Position numbers and translations under genes: made by a program. The notes below the pieces were generated by a model. That model made no database searches, had not been told where the DNA came from, and was given only the letters and a program-made list of their open reading frames with translations. Of a stretch of 64,000 nt of DNA, positions 1 through 10,489 are shown one piece after another (the first letter of the stretch is position 1; each line of letters starts with the position of its first letter). Location of the stretch: assembly GCF_002934685.1 (NCBI RefSeq), contig NZ_NKHL01000109.1, positions 85,955 to 149,954 on the forward strand, in the 5' to 3' direction. Source of the stretch: Pseudomonas bohemica (GTDB taxonomy: Bacteria > Pseudomonadota > Gammaproteobacteria > Pseudomonadales > Pseudomonadaceae).

Positions 1-1856
1 TGGCGAATGCGTTGTTCGATGCGGTCGAAAGCAGCGGCGCTTTCTTCGATCCGCGTGCCCAGTGGCAGGCGCACGTGCATCGACAGCGCACCGGCGTCGG
101 TGGCCGGGAAGAAATCTTCACCCAGGCTCGGCACCAGGGCGAAACTGGCCAACACGCAGGCGAGGAAGCCCAGCAAAAATGCCTTGCGGCGTTTCAGCGC
201 CAGCCCCAGCAAACCGTGATAGACATCGCGGATTGCCGAGAAGCGCTGTTCGAAACCTTGCTGCAAGCCCAGTGCAGCGCGCAGAAACACGTTGCGCTGA
301 CGCTCGTGCCGATCGCCTTCGTGATGGTTGATGAAGGCATCTTCCGGGTGATGACCGGGGCCGGACTCCAGCACATGGGGCTTGAGCAGAAACATCGCTA
401 ATGTCGGCACCAGGGTGCGCGACAGCAGGAACGAGCTGCCCATGGCGAAGATCACCGCCAGGGCCATCGGCCGGAACAGATAACCGGCGATGCCTTGCAG
501 CATGAACATCGGCACGAACACGATGCAGATGCACAGCAGCGAGACGAACGCGGGGCCGACGATCTGTCGCGCGCCGTCCATGATCGCGTCCTTGACCGCC
601 TTGCCTTGCTCCAGGTGCCAGTTGATGTTCTCGATGGTGACCGTGGCGTCGTCCACCAGAATCCCCACCGCCAGCGCCAGCCCGCCGAGGGTCATGACGT
701 TGAGTGTCTGGCCACTGATGGAGAGCAGGGCGATGGCCGACAACACGGCCAGCGGTATCGAGGCGGCGATGATCACGGTCGAACGCCAACTGCCGAGAAA
801 CAGCAGAATCATCACGCTGGTCAGCAAGGCGGCGATGATGCCTTCCCGCGCCACGCTGCCGACCGATTCCTTGACGAACACCGAGGCATCACCGAGTAAC
901 GAGGTTTTAAGCTCCGGCGGCAGCGTTTCGTTGATCAGCGGCAGCATGTTGCGGATGTCGTCGACGATCGACAGGGTCGAAATATTGCCGTTCTTCAACG
1001 CTGGCATCAGCACCGCGCGGCGGCCATCGACGCGCACGATGTTGGTCTGCGGCGGCGAGCCGTCACGCACGTGCGCCACTTGGCCGATGGTGATCAGGGC
1101 GCCGTCGATGGTCTTGATCGGCAGGTCGTTGAGCTCGTCGATGGCTTGCGGGCTGTTGTTGAGCAGCACGGTGTATTCGTCCGTGCCCATCTTCGCCGTG
1201 CCCACCGGGATGATCTGATTGCCTGTGGCCAGCGCGTTGCCAACGTCCTGAGCGGAAAGGCCTTTGGCGGCCAGCGCCTGGGGATCGAGGTCAAGGGTGA
1301 TCTGCCGCTGCTTGCCGCCCATTGGCGTCGGCATCGCCAGGCCCGGCACGGCGCTGAGCGGCAGACGAATGCTGTTCTGCACCAGGTCGCGAATCCGCGC
1401 TTCCGAGAGGCTCGGGCTGGAGAACGCCATTTGCAGGATCGGCACCGTCGAAGCGCTGTAGTTGAGGATCAGCGGCGGAGTGATACCGGCTGGCATCTGC
1501 TTGAGCACGGTTTGTGAAACTGCCGTCACCTGGGCGTTGGCGGTGCGGATGTCCACTCCCGGCTGGAAGAAGATCTTGACGATCCCCATGCCCGGCAACG
1601 ACTGCGATTCGATGTGCTCGATGTCATTGACCGTGGTGCTGAGCGAGCGCTCGTAGGTGTAGATCACCCGACCGGCCATCGCATCCGGAGACAGGCCAGC
1701 GTACTGCCAGACCACCGCGACCACCGGAATGCCGATGTCGGGAAACACGTCAGTGGGTGTCTTGACGGCCGCCATCGGCCCGACAATACAGATGAATATC
1801 GCCAACACGATGAACGTGTACGGCTTGAGCAATGCAGTCCTGACCAGCCCGAGCAT
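1..1856 (-). CDS. RND efflux transporter inner-membrane subunit, 3' end beyond window
   Basis: The first 618 codons of an RND-superfamily permease, which normally has about 1,020-1,060 residues; the rest lies left of the window. The N-terminus has the usual first membrane helix followed by the long periplasmic porter domain, and TM4 carries LAVGILVDDATVTIEN, whose paired Asp residues are the proton relay of the AcrB/MexB type. The start ATG (1854-1856) is preceded by GGGAGG at about 8 nt. It is the first gene of its transcript, so any membrane-fusion and outer-membrane partners would be downstream, outside the window. Substrate is unknown. The intact Asp pair and the lack of metal-family hallmarks fit the drug/organic type better than the CzcA type, but this is inference. 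Confidence 0.9.
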   Translation of the reverse strand, partial: MLGLVRTALLKPYTFIVLAIFICIVGPMAAVKTPTDVFPDIGIPVVAVVWQYAGLSPDAMAGRVIYTYERSLSTTVNDIEHIESQSLPGMGIVKIFFQPGVDIRTANAQVTAVSQTVLKQMPAGITPPLILNYSASTVPILQMAFSSPSLSEARIRDLVQNSIRLPLSAVPGLAMPTPMGGKQRQITLDLDPQALAAKGLSAQDVGNALATGNQIIPVGTAKMGTDEYTVLLNNSPQAIDELNDLPIKTIDGALITIGQVAHVRDGSPPQTNIVRVDGRRAVLMPALKNGNISTLSIVDDIRNMLPLINETLPPELKTSLLGDASVFVKESVGSVAREGIIAALLTSVMILLFLGSWRSTVIIAASIPLAVLSAIALLSISGQTLNVMTLGGLALAVGILVDDATVTIENINWHLEQGKAVKDAIMDGARQIVGPAFVSLLCICIVFVPMFMLQGIAGYLFRPMALAVIFAMGSSFLLSRTLVPTLAMFLLKPHVLESGPGHHPEDAFINHHEGDRHERQRNVFLRAALGLQQGFEQRFSAIRDVYHGLLGLALKRRKAFLLGFLACVLASFALVPSLGEDFFPATDAGALSMHVRLPLGTRIEESAAAFDRIEQRIR

Positions 1857-2063
1857 GCCGGAAACCTCCCATTTCGAATCTGCGCAGTCTTGGGGCAAGT
1901 ACCTAACAGGCAGCTTTCGGCCGGATGAACAAATCGTTAGTCCGGTGCACAAGGAGCTTTCATGGGGGGTTCATTTGTTGTTCATGCGACGGGCGCGCAG
2001 CCTTCTTCCATCGAAATTCACCCTGCGCTACAGGGACTTTTTCAACTGTCGAAGGTATATGTC

Positions 2064-2474
2064 ATGAACGCAAAATCAGTGTTACTCGTGCCCATGTTGG
2101 GGCTGGTGGCGGTTCTTTCTGCCTGTGCCGGTCCGATGCCCAAGGCTGATTCGAGCAAGGCATGGATTGGTTTGCAGGAGGAGCCATCCGGGGTGTTGAT
2201 GGCAGAGGATGTGGATGGCAAGCGTCTGAATGACGGGCGTTATTTCGATGTGAAGCCGGGGGCGCACAAGCTTGATGTGGACCTGATCGTCGAGCGTGGG
2301 GGCGACGATGGCCAGATGAACTGCGAGACCGGCATCAGCTTCAGCCAGTTCAAGGCGGGCGAGCGTTACACGCTGGTCGAGTCGAGTCTGGGTGAGGAGT
2401 ATCGGCTGAAGCTCGAGGATGCTCATGGGCATCAGATTGGGCATAGCAAGGATTTCAACTGCATGCCGGGGTGA
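2064..2474 (+). CDS. Small lipoprotein (PA0061/PA0062-like), 136 aa
   Basis: Exported lipoprotein of unknown function. A short signal peptide ends in the lipobox LSAC (Cys near residue 18), and the mature part is a small beta-rich domain with two further Cys residues (CETG... and ...NCMPG at the very C-terminus) that could form a disulfide. The ATG at 2064 has GAAGG about 8 nt upstream; the reading frame is open from 1962 but only this start gives a signal peptide. The wording of the mature domain (AEDVDGKRLNDGRYF) recalls a Pseudomonas lipoprotein family known from PA0061/PA0062; that link is from memory. It is divergent from the RND gene and not obviously part of an operon. Confidence 0.8.
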   Translation: MNAKSVLLVPMLGLVAVLSACAGPMPKADSSKAWIGLQEEPSGVLMAEDVDGKRLNDGRYFDVKPGAHKLDVDLIVERGGDDGQMNCETGISFSQFKAGERYTLVESSLGEEYRLKLEDAHGHQIGHSKDFNCMPG

Positions 2475-2564
2475 TTCGATTGCGCACCCAAGTCGCGTTC
2501 TCCGGCGTCCTGCCTACCGTGCCCTGTAGCGGTCCGGCTTGCCAGCGGTGGCGTAGCTGAGATT

Positions 2565-2655
2565 GATCGTTCCCATGCTCTGCGTGGGAATGCCTCCGGG
2601 GACGCTCTGCGTCCATTGACGTGGAGCATCGGTCACGCCGAGCGTGGGAACGATC
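2565..2655. repeat. Pseudomonas-type intergenic palindromic repeat
   Basis: The segment begins with GATCGTTCCCATGCTC and ends with GAGCGTGGGAACGATC, inverted copies with one mismatch. Inside is a second small hairpin, TCCCA/TGGGA at 2571-2589. This wording (cgttcccacgctctgcgtgggaatgc) is common between genes in fluorescens-group genomes. It lies between the convergent lipoprotein and histidine kinase genes and could act as a terminator. Confidence 0.6.
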
Positions 2656-2694
2656 GATTCGTCAGAACGAGCTTGCCCAGGACGCTTTGTGGCT

Positions 2695-4086
2695 TCACCC
2701 CAACGCCAATACCTGTCGACACTCCAGCACCAGGCTCGCGCCCCCGGAAGGGCTGCTGCCGATGCGCAATTTGAAGCCGTGCAGGTTGACGATCGCCGCG
2801 ACGATGGACAGTCCCAGACCGAAGCCGCTCTGCTGGTTGCCGGTTTCGCTGCGGTAGAAGCGTTTGAATACGGCTTGACGCTCGGCGTCGGGGATGCCGG
2901 GGCCGGTGTCCTGGACTTCGATGAAGGTGGTGTCGCCTTCGGCGCGGGCGATCATCAGGACCTGGCCGCCCGCTGGGGTGAATTTGATCGAATTGCTCAG
3001 CAGGTTCGACAGCGCTTCGAATAACAGGGCGCGGTCGCCCACCAACCGCGGCAGGTTCTCGGCAATTTTCAGCTGCAGCGAAACGCCGCCTTCTTCGGCC
3101 AGGGGCAGGTAAAAATCGTGCAGCTCCTGCAGCAGCGGCAATGGATCGAGCTGGCCGAACGCTGAGCGGCGCTGATGATCTTCCAGTTCGGAAATCCGTA
3201 GCAGACCACGGAAACGCGCCATCAAGGTATCGGCATCGGCGATCACCTGCGCCATCTGTTCGCCTTGGGGTGAGTCTTCCGGGGACTGTTGCTGAATACG
3301 ATAAAGCTGCGCGCGCAGGCGGGTCAGCGGGGTGCGCAGGTCGTGGGCGATGTTGTCGCAGACGCCCTTGACTTCGTTCATCAGCCGCTCGATGCGGTCA
3401 AGCATGGCGTTGACGATATCGGCGAGCATGTCCAGCTCATCGCGGCGATCGGAGACCGGCAAGCGTCGGGTCAGATCGCCGGTGACGATGGCCTCGGCGC
3501 TGGCCTGAATCGCGCCGATGCGTTTGAGCGGCCGGCGTCGCAGCAGATGCCAGCCCGCGGCGCCAGGGATGATGGTCAACGAGACTCCCCACAACAAGGC
3601 GCGCAGTATCAGGGTGGTCACGGCAAACAGCGAACCGTTGTCGCGCACCAGGATCAGCCAGCGGTTATCGAGGGTATGGATCGCCACCGCATCGCAGCTG
3701 GCGCGGGGCAGATCGGGGTCGTCGGAGTCAATGCAGGTGTCCAGTTCCTGGATTTCGCCGGTCAGCTTGAGGCCGTCCGGAATTTCGTGAACCGGCCCGC
3801 TGATCGGTTTCAGGTCGTTGTCGAACAGACCGTAGGCGTCAACGGTGCGGATATCGAACTTGTCGCTGGTGCGCAAGGCATCGTCCAGCTGTGCGCCCTG
3901 GAAGCGCGAAAACAGCTGCTGGCGCTGCATCAGCGAATGGCGGGCGAGGGTGTTGAGGTAGCTGGTGACTTCCCAGTACAGCACCCCCATGAGGATGCTG
4001 CTCCAGGCCACGAACAGGAAACTGTAAAGCGCCAGCAGACGGCTGCTGGAGGAGCGCCAGCCCTTAGACGGGTTCGGCAATGACAT
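2695..4086 (-). CDS. Sensor histidine kinase, 463 aa
   Basis: Membrane sensor of a two-component pair. TM1 is at about residues 18-38, then a periplasmic sensor region of roughly 115 residues, TM2 at about 155-178, a HAMP segment, and a HisKA domain with the phospho-acceptor His248 in CDNIAHDLRTPLTRLR. The ATPase domain has the N box (LLSNSIKFTPAGG), G1 (DTGPGIP) and G2 (GFGLGLS). The gene overlaps the 3' end of the response regulator upstream (4064-4086), so the two are co-translated. The periplasmic part has two Cys residues (around 118 and 131) that could form a loop. The signal it senses cannot be told. Confidence 0.93.
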   Translation of the reverse strand: MSLPNPSKGWRSSSSRLLALYSFLFVAWSSILMGVLYWEVTSYLNTLARHSLMQRQQLFSRFQGAQLDDALRTSDKFDIRTVDAYGLFDNDLKPISGPVHEIPDGLKLTGEIQELDTCIDSDDPDLPRASCDAVAIHTLDNRWLILVRDNGSLFAVTTLILRALLWGVSLTIIPGAAGWHLLRRRPLKRIGAIQASAEAIVTGDLTRRLPVSDRRDELDMLADIVNAMLDRIERLMNEVKGVCDNIAHDLRTPLTRLRAQLYRIQQQSPEDSPQGEQMAQVIADADTLMARFRGLLRISELEDHQRRSAFGQLDPLPLLQELHDFYLPLAEEGGVSLQLKIAENLPRLVGDRALLFEALSNLLSNSIKFTPAGGQVLMIARAEGDTTFIEVQDTGPGIPDAERQAVFKRFYRSETGNQQSGFGLGLSIVAAIVNLHGFKLRIGSSPSGGASLVLECRQVLALG

Positions 4087-4747
4087 AACCTGAGCCTCGA
4101 ACGGTACGTATCAGCGGCGTCAGGGTAGGGGGATCGATTTTCTTGCGCAAGCGACCGATGTGCACGTCGATGAGGTTGGTGCCGGGGTCGAAGTGGTAAC
4201 CCCAGACTTCCTCGAAGATCATCATGCGGGTGATGATCTGGCCGCTGTTGCGCATCAAGAATTCCAGCAGCTTGTATTCGGTGGGCAGCAGGTTCAACGG
4301 TTGACCGGCGCGGGTGGCCTCGCGGGTGATCAGGTTCAGTTCCAGATCGGCGACCTTGAGCATGGTTTCGGCCTGGGTGACCGGGTTGCTGCGGCGCAGC
4401 AAGACCTCGACCCGGGCGGCCATTTCGTCGGAGGCGAAGGGCTTGGAGAGGTAGTCATCGCCCCCGGCACGCAGGCCGCGAACGCGTTCGTCGACGTCGG
4501 ACAGGGCGCTGATCATCAAAATCGGGGTGGCGATTCCCAAGGCACGCATGGTGGTGACAATCGCCAGACCATCGACCTCGGGCAACATGCGATCCAGGGT
4601 AATGAGGTCGTAATCGCCGCTGACGGCACGCACCAGACCTTCGCGACCATTGTCGACCCAGTCCACATGCAGGCCATGGCTGCTTAATTCGGCGACGATT
4701 TCCTTGGCTGTGACGGCATCGTCTTCGATTGTCAGAATTCGGGTCAT
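4064..4747 (-). CDS. OmpR-family response regulator, 227 aa
   Basis: Receiver domain (residues 1-115) with acidic pocket ED at 9-10 and phospho-acceptor Asp52 in LDRMLPEVDG, followed by a winged-helix DNA-binding domain with the family wording LLPTEYKLLEFLMRN and RLRKKID. It is first in the operon with the histidine kinase that overlaps its end. Of the neighbouring genes, the Fnt-type channel across the 130-nt AT-rich upstream gap lies on the same strand and the lipoprotein beyond the kinase is convergent, so neither is an obvious target. Confidence 0.93.
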   Translation of the reverse strand: MTRILTIEDDAVTAKEIVAELSSHGLHVDWVDNGREGLVRAVSGDYDLITLDRMLPEVDGLAIVTTMRALGIATPILMISALSDVDERVRGLRAGGDDYLSKPFASDEMAARVEVLLRRSNPVTQAETMLKVADLELNLITREATRAGQPLNLLPTEYKLLEFLMRNSGQIITRMMIFEEVWGYHFDPGTNLIDVHIGRLRKKIDPPTLTPLIRTVRGSGYVIAEPV

Positions 4748-4875
4748 TGGATTGCCTGAACCACGTGGTGACTGAAGGCTGTATTTTGCCTTTAAACGTG
4801 GAGGGTATTTCTTAAAAATAATTTAAGAAGGTCAGGGCGCCTTGCTTTAGGGGCAGATACCTGACCTACGAGGGT

Positions 4876-5796
4876 TCAGGCGCGCTTGGATTCCATATCG
4901 CGATCCTTGTCAGCCTGCGGTCCTTTCTTCGCTCCATCTTTTTTCTGCGTGTCATCTTTCTTCGGCGCGCTGCTCTCACTGCGAATCTGCGCATGGCTGA
5001 TCAGCGCGAAGATAAAGCTGCCGCCGATGATGTTGCCGGCCAGGGTCGGCCCGGCGAACCGCAGCCAGAACTCGCTCCACGACAGCTCGCCGGCGAACAC
5101 CAGATACGACACCTCCGCCGAGCCGACCACGATGTGGGTGAAGTCCCCCAGCGCCATCAGGTAGGTGATCATCAGAATGATCCACATCTTGGCGTTTTCC
5201 ATGGACGGGATCATCCACACCATGGTCGCGATCATCCAGCCAGACACGATGCCCTTGGCAAACATCTGGCTGGTGCCGTTTTCCATGACCTTGCGCCCGA
5301 TTTCGAGAAAGGCCTCGTCGGTCTTGGTGTCGAAGATCGGTAAATGCAGCATGACGTAGGCCACCAGCAGCGTGCCGCACAGATTGCCTACCAGCACCAC
5401 GGTCCACAGTCGCAGAAGCCGTACGAAGTTGTTCAGGGTCGGTTTGCTCATCACCGGCAGCACCGCCGTCAGGGTGTTTTCGGTAAACAGTTGCTGGCGC
5501 GCCAGAATCACCGCCAGAAAGCCCGCGCTGTAGCCGACGCTGGCGATCACCTTGAATGCCTCGCCGTCGGGCAGCCGGGAGTTGAGCAGACCCATCGCCA
5601 TCAGCGACAGGCCCATGGTCAGCCCCGCAGCCAATGCCGACCAGAACAGCGCAGCGACATTGCGTTCCAGTTCCTGATCGCCCTGCATGCGGATCGTCTC
5701 GTGCAGCACGGCGGCACGGGGTGGTTGATTCTCATCGATGTCACGTTCTTCCTCGGCCGTCAGGCCTGGGGTCTTGCCGTCTTTTTCAGTGTCCAT
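4876..5796 (-). CDS. Formate/nitrite transporter family protein (FocA/NirC fold), 306 aa
   Basis: Membrane channel of the FNT family: six hydrophobic segments between residues 45 and 265, with short soluble ends. The frame is open to 6030, but ATG 5794-5796 is preceded by AAAGGAAAA and removes an implausible basic leader that overlaps the GNAT promoter. The N-terminus is acidic and the last 35 residues are a very hydrophilic Lys/Asp tail, longer than in FocA. FNT proteins usually move formate, nitrite or hydrosulfide; this subgroup, common in Pseudomonas, has no assigned substrate. No metabolic partner gene is adjacent. Confidence 0.85.
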   Translation of the reverse strand: MDTEKDGKTPGLTAEEERDIDENQPPRAAVLHETIRMQGDQELERNVAALFWSALAAGLTMGLSLMAMGLLNSRLPDGEAFKVIASVGYSAGFLAVILARQQLFTENTLTAVLPVMSKPTLNNFVRLLRLWTVVLVGNLCGTLLVAYVMLHLPIFDTKTDEAFLEIGRKVMENGTSQMFAKGIVSGWMIATMVWMIPSMENAKMWIILMITYLMALGDFTHIVVGSAEVSYLVFAGELSWSEFWLRFAGPTLAGNIIGGSFIFALISHAQIRSESSAPKKDDTQKKDGAKKGPQADKDRDMESKRA

Positions 5797-5937
5797 GGTT
5801 TTCCTTTGGCTTTTCTGGGTTGGACGGTCAGGTTTTTTGCTCTTGTCTGCTGCGCCGTGCTGATGGTTGAGACACAATCCGGTTCCCGTCGTTCGCCTAC
5901 GCGCGAGCGCCTTTTCACTGCCCTGGGAGACCCCGCC

Positions 5938-6423
5938 GTGACCCTTCAAATCCGTGACGCCACCCGCGCCGATGCCGCTGTGATACTGGGCTTCATTACC
6001 GAGCTTGCGATCTATGAAAAAGCCGAGCATGAGGTCAAGGCCAGCGTCGCCGACATCGAGCGCAGCCTGTTCGACGAGGCGTCACCGGCCAAGGCGCTGA
6101 TCTGCCTGCTGGACGATCAGCCCATTGGCTTTGCCGTGTATTTCCTCAGTTATTCAACCTGGCAGGGCCGCAAAGGCCTGTATCTGGAAGACCTGTTCGT
6201 CTCGGCCAGCCAGCGTGGTATCGGCGCGGGCAAACAGCTGCTGCGCCACTTGGCGAAAATCGCCCACGACACCGGTTGCGGGCGGTTCGAGTGGAGCGTG
6301 CTGGACTGGAACCAGCCGGCGATCGATTTCTACAAGTCGATCGGCGCCGAGCCGCAGGATGAGTGGGTGCGGTATCGGATGGCGGGGGAAGGGTTGAAGC
6401 GATTTGCGTTGGGGCAGGACTAA
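5938..6423 (+). CDS. GNAT N-acetyltransferase, SSAT/thialysine type, 161 aa
   Basis: Acetyl-CoA-dependent N-acetyltransferase. The GNAT fold is clear: motif A with the acetyl-CoA loop QRGIGAGKQLL after YLEDLFV, and the C-terminal block FEWSVLDWNQPAIDFYKSIGA, which is typical of the spermidine/thialysine acetyltransferase subgroup. The start is GTG at 5938 with TGGGAGA about 8 nt before; the longer open frame upstream would run through the divergent channel gene. It is divergent from the FNT gene. Probable substrate is a small amine; which one is unknown. Confidence 0.88.
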   Translation: MTLQIRDATRADAAVILGFITELAIYEKAEHEVKASVADIERSLFDEASPAKALICLLDDQPIGFAVYFLSYSTWQGRKGLYLEDLFVSASQRGIGAGKQLLRHLAKIAHDTGCGRFEWSVLDWNQPAIDFYKSIGAEPQDEWVRYRMAGEGLKRFALGQD

Positions 6424-6441
6424 CGCCGACTTGCAGGTCAA

Positions 6442-6471
6442 CTGTGGGAGTGAGCAAGCTCACTCCCACAG
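6442..6471. terminator. Perfect 14-bp hairpin between convergent genes
   Basis: CTGTGGGAGTGAGC and its exact reverse complement are separated by only two bases and followed by GTTTT. The wording is that of a frequent fluorescens-group palindrome. It lies between the GNAT gene and the convergent nicotinamidase gene and can serve both as terminator. Confidence 0.7.
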
Positions 6472-6518
6472 GTTTTCGCTGACAGGGCTATCGCGTGAAG
6501 ACGGCAGATATACGGCGT

Positions 6519-7169
6519 TCAGACCGTCAGTTCAGCGCTGTCGATCCGCACCACACCCGCCGCCTGAAAATCCGTCCATGCCTTTTCCAGCGACCCACCC
6601 ATATCGATCGCCTTGCACGCATCGGCGATCACCCAGGTATTGAAGCCTGCCGCCCGTGCATCCAGCGCCGACCAGGCCACGCAGAAATCCAGCGCCAGAC
6701 CGACCACGAATACGCTGTCGATACCACGCTCCTTCAGATAACCCGACAGGCCGGTGTGGGTCGTGCGGTCAGCCTCGACGAACGCCGAGTAGCTGTCGAT
6801 CCCGGCATTGCAACCCTTGCGCAGAATCAATTGCGCATGAGGAACATGCAGATCGCCATGCAACTGCGCGCCATGGGTGCCCTGAATGCAGTGGTCCGGC
6901 CATAGCGTCTGTGGGCCGTAGGGCAGGATGATGCTGTCGAATGGATCACGTCCGGCGTGGCTTGACGCGAAGGAAATATGCTCGGCGGGGTGCCAGTCCT
7001 GGGTGATCACCACGTTACGAAACTGCGCGCCGAGGCGATTGATCACAGGCACCAGCGCATCGCCTTCGGTCACCGCCAGCGCACCGCCGGGCATGAAGTC
7101 GTATTGCATGTCGATGACCAGCAGCGCGGAGCGCGGGTCGGACGGGAGTCGGGAAAGGGGCGCGGTCAT
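6519..7169 (-). CDS. pncA: Nicotinamidase/pyrazinamidase-like isochorismatase-fold hydrolase, 216 aa
   Basis: Cys hydrolase of the nicotinamidase family, expected to convert nicotinamide to nicotinate in NAD salvage. The catalytic triad is visible as Asp20 (VIDMQYDF), Lys118 (ILRKGC) and Cys163 (LALDFCVAWSA); the metal site is Asp58, His60 and His64 in QDWHPAEH. The start at 7169 overlaps the stop of the upstream dehydrogenase as ATGA, so translation is coupled. No other NAD-salvage gene is adjacent. The intact nicotinamidase metal motif makes PncA more likely than a generic isochorismatase. Confidence 0.88.
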   Translation of the reverse strand: MTAPLSRLPSDPRSALLVIDMQYDFMPGGALAVTEGDALVPVINRLGAQFRNVVITQDWHPAEHISFASSHAGRDPFDSIILPYGPQTLWPDHCIQGTHGAQLHGDLHVPHAQLILRKGCNAGIDSYSAFVEADRTTHTGLSGYLKERGIDSVFVVGLALDFCVAWSALDARAAGFNTWVIADACKAIDMGGSLEKAWTDFQAAGVVRIDSAELTV

Positions 7170-8134
7170 CAGGCAAACACTCGAATTGGCGCACCCGCGT
7201 GCCAAGCCTGAATATCCTCGATCATCTGACTGAAGAACATCCTGTAGTTGTTCTCCGTGACATAGCCCACATGGGGCGTCGCCAGCAGATTCGGCAGGCT
7301 GCGGAACGGATGATCGGCGGGCAACGGCTCGACGCTGTACACGTCAAGTGCTGCACCGGCGATCCTTTTCTGCTTGAGCACATCGACCAGCGCACCTTCA
7401 TCGACGATTGGACCGCGGGCAGTGTTGACCAGATACGCCGTCGGCTTCATCCGGTTCAGCGAATCGGCGTCCACCAACCCGCGAGTGCGCTCGCTGAGCA
7501 CCAGATTGATCGAGACGATGTCCGACTGTTCGAACAGTGTCTGCTTGCTGACATAGGTCACGCCATGTTCAGCAGCGCGTTCGGCGGTGAGGTTTTCGCT
7601 CCAGGCGATGACCTTCATGTCGAAGGCCTGGGCATAGCGGGCGACCTTCTGGCCTATGCTGCCCAGGCCGACGATGCCCAGCGTCCTGCCATACAGATCG
7701 CTGCCGATCCCGACCTGCCAGTTGCCGGCGCGCAGAGAATTGGCTTCGTCGACGATGTTGCGCGTGACGCCCATGATCAGCGCCCAGGTCAGCTCGGGCG
7801 CGGCATATTTGTAGCTTTCGGTGCCGACCACGGTAATGCCCAAACGCGCAGCAGCCTTGAGATCCAGGGCGGCATTGCGCATGCCGCCGGTCACCAGCAA
7901 CTTGAGGTTGGGCAGTTGGCTGAGCAGGGCGTCGTCGAAGATCGTGCGTTCACGCATCACGCAGATCACGTTGAAGTCTTTCAGGCGAGCGATCATCGTC
8001 GCGGTGTCAGCGGGGTAGTCATGCAGGAAGCTGACGTTGCCAATCGGCTCGAGGACAGTCCAGTCCGCCACATCCTGGGCAACGGACTGCCAGTCATCGA
8101 GTACGGCAATTCTCAGCGCAGAACCCTGAGTCAT
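7169..8134 (-). CDS. D-2-hydroxyacid dehydrogenase family protein, 321 aa
   Basis: NAD(P)-dependent dehydrogenase of the D-isomer-specific 2-hydroxyacid family. The Rossmann loop is LGIVGLGSIGQKVARYA (about residues 148-164); the catalytic Arg lies in LVNTARGPIVDE, the Glu in DVYSVEPLP and the His in ATPHVGYVT. It is the first gene of a two-gene unit with pncA (4-nt ATGA overlap). Substrate cannot be told; phosphoglycerate, glyoxylate/hydroxypyruvate and branched 2-ketoacids are all possible for this fold. Confidence 0.88.
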   Translation of the reverse strand: MTQGSALRIAVLDDWQSVAQDVADWTVLEPIGNVSFLHDYPADTATMIARLKDFNVICVMRERTIFDDALLSQLPNLKLLVTGGMRNAALDLKAAARLGITVVGTESYKYAAPELTWALIMGVTRNIVDEANSLRAGNWQVGIGSDLYGRTLGIVGLGSIGQKVARYAQAFDMKVIAWSENLTAERAAEHGVTYVSKQTLFEQSDIVSINLVLSERTRGLVDADSLNRMKPTAYLVNTARGPIVDEGALVDVLKQKRIAGAALDVYSVEPLPADHPFRSLPNLLATPHVGYVTENNYRMFFSQMIEDIQAWHAGAPIRVFA

Positions 8135-8246
8135 TCGGTTAGGCCTCGTTCAAAGGAGCACGGTGGATGGCGTTAACAGTACGCCCGACGCATCTTGAGT
8201 GGAACCCGGTGGTCGCCGCAGAACGAACAGCGACGACCACGGCTTT

Positions 8247-8900
8247 TCAGTTAAACAAGCCCGCTGCGATATTGATCGAGAATCCCAATATCGAGGTATT
8301 GAACAGAAAGCCGATCAGCGACTGCGCCAGCACGACCTTGCGCAAATCCCGAGTAGCGACCCCGACATCGGACGTCTGCACCGCGACGCTGATGGTGAAG
8401 GAGAAGTACAGGAAATCCCAGTAATCGGGATTCTCCTCGCCTTCAGCAAAACGCAGGGGTGCGTCTTTGCCTTTCCAGGTGTAGAAAAGGCGCGCGTAAT
8501 GCAGGCTGAACACAACGCCGATCAAGAGCCAGGAGCCGACGATGGTGAAGCCGGTGAAAGCGTAATGCAGCGCCTTTTCGCTGGCACTCATGTCCTTGAT
8601 GCCAGCCAGTTCCAGGACGATCGCCGCAAGGCTGGCGATGGCCGCGACGCACACGACCACCAGGACCAGTCCGGCATTCTCGTCCTCGATTTCAGCCACG
8701 CGCCTGACGTCTTCGGCACTGGACTTGAACGTGCGCTGCATGATCATCGCCATGTAAATCCAGCCGGCGACGTTCCAGCCGATCAGGCATTTGCTGATAA
8801 CGGTGATGTCTGGCGCGATGAAGGCAGAGGCGATGCCCGCCATGAAGCCCAAAGCGGTGGCGACGGTGAGGCGAGGGTGGGTCTGGGTGAGATGGGGCAT
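8247..8900 (-). CDS. DUF1345 membrane protein, 217 aa
   Basis: Integral membrane protein with about five hydrophobic segments. The C-terminal part with [20 protein letters not shown] and a preceding FYTW block fits the DUF1345 family, whose loop resembles a pore region; function is unknown. It stands alone, between the dehydrogenase operon and gudD, with its own start close to 8900. Confidence 0.82.
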   Translation of the reverse strand: MPHLTQTHPRLTVATALGFMAGIASAFIAPDITVISKCLIGWNVAGWIYMAMIMQRTFKSSAEDVRRVAEIEDENAGLVLVVVCVAAIASLAAIVLELAGIKDMSASEKALHYAFTGFTIVGSWLLIGVVFSLHYARLFYTWKGKDAPLRFAEGEENPDYWDFLYFSFTISVAVQTSDVGVATRDLRKVVLAQSLIGFLFNTSILGFSINIAAGLFN

Positions 8901-9069
8901 GAGGGGGCTTCACGGCAGCGAGATGGACAAACCATAGCATGCGGTGATCAGGAAGACGGGTGAAGAAAAACGGCGCGCAAGGGGTTACGCGCCGGTCGCC
9001 ATATGGCAGTTAACGTGGATCGGTTTCCAGCAGGCTTATCGGACGAGGCTCTCCAGCGCCCAGGGCTCG

Positions 9070-10479
<1,410 letters not shown>

Positions 10480-10489
10480 TCAAAGGGCA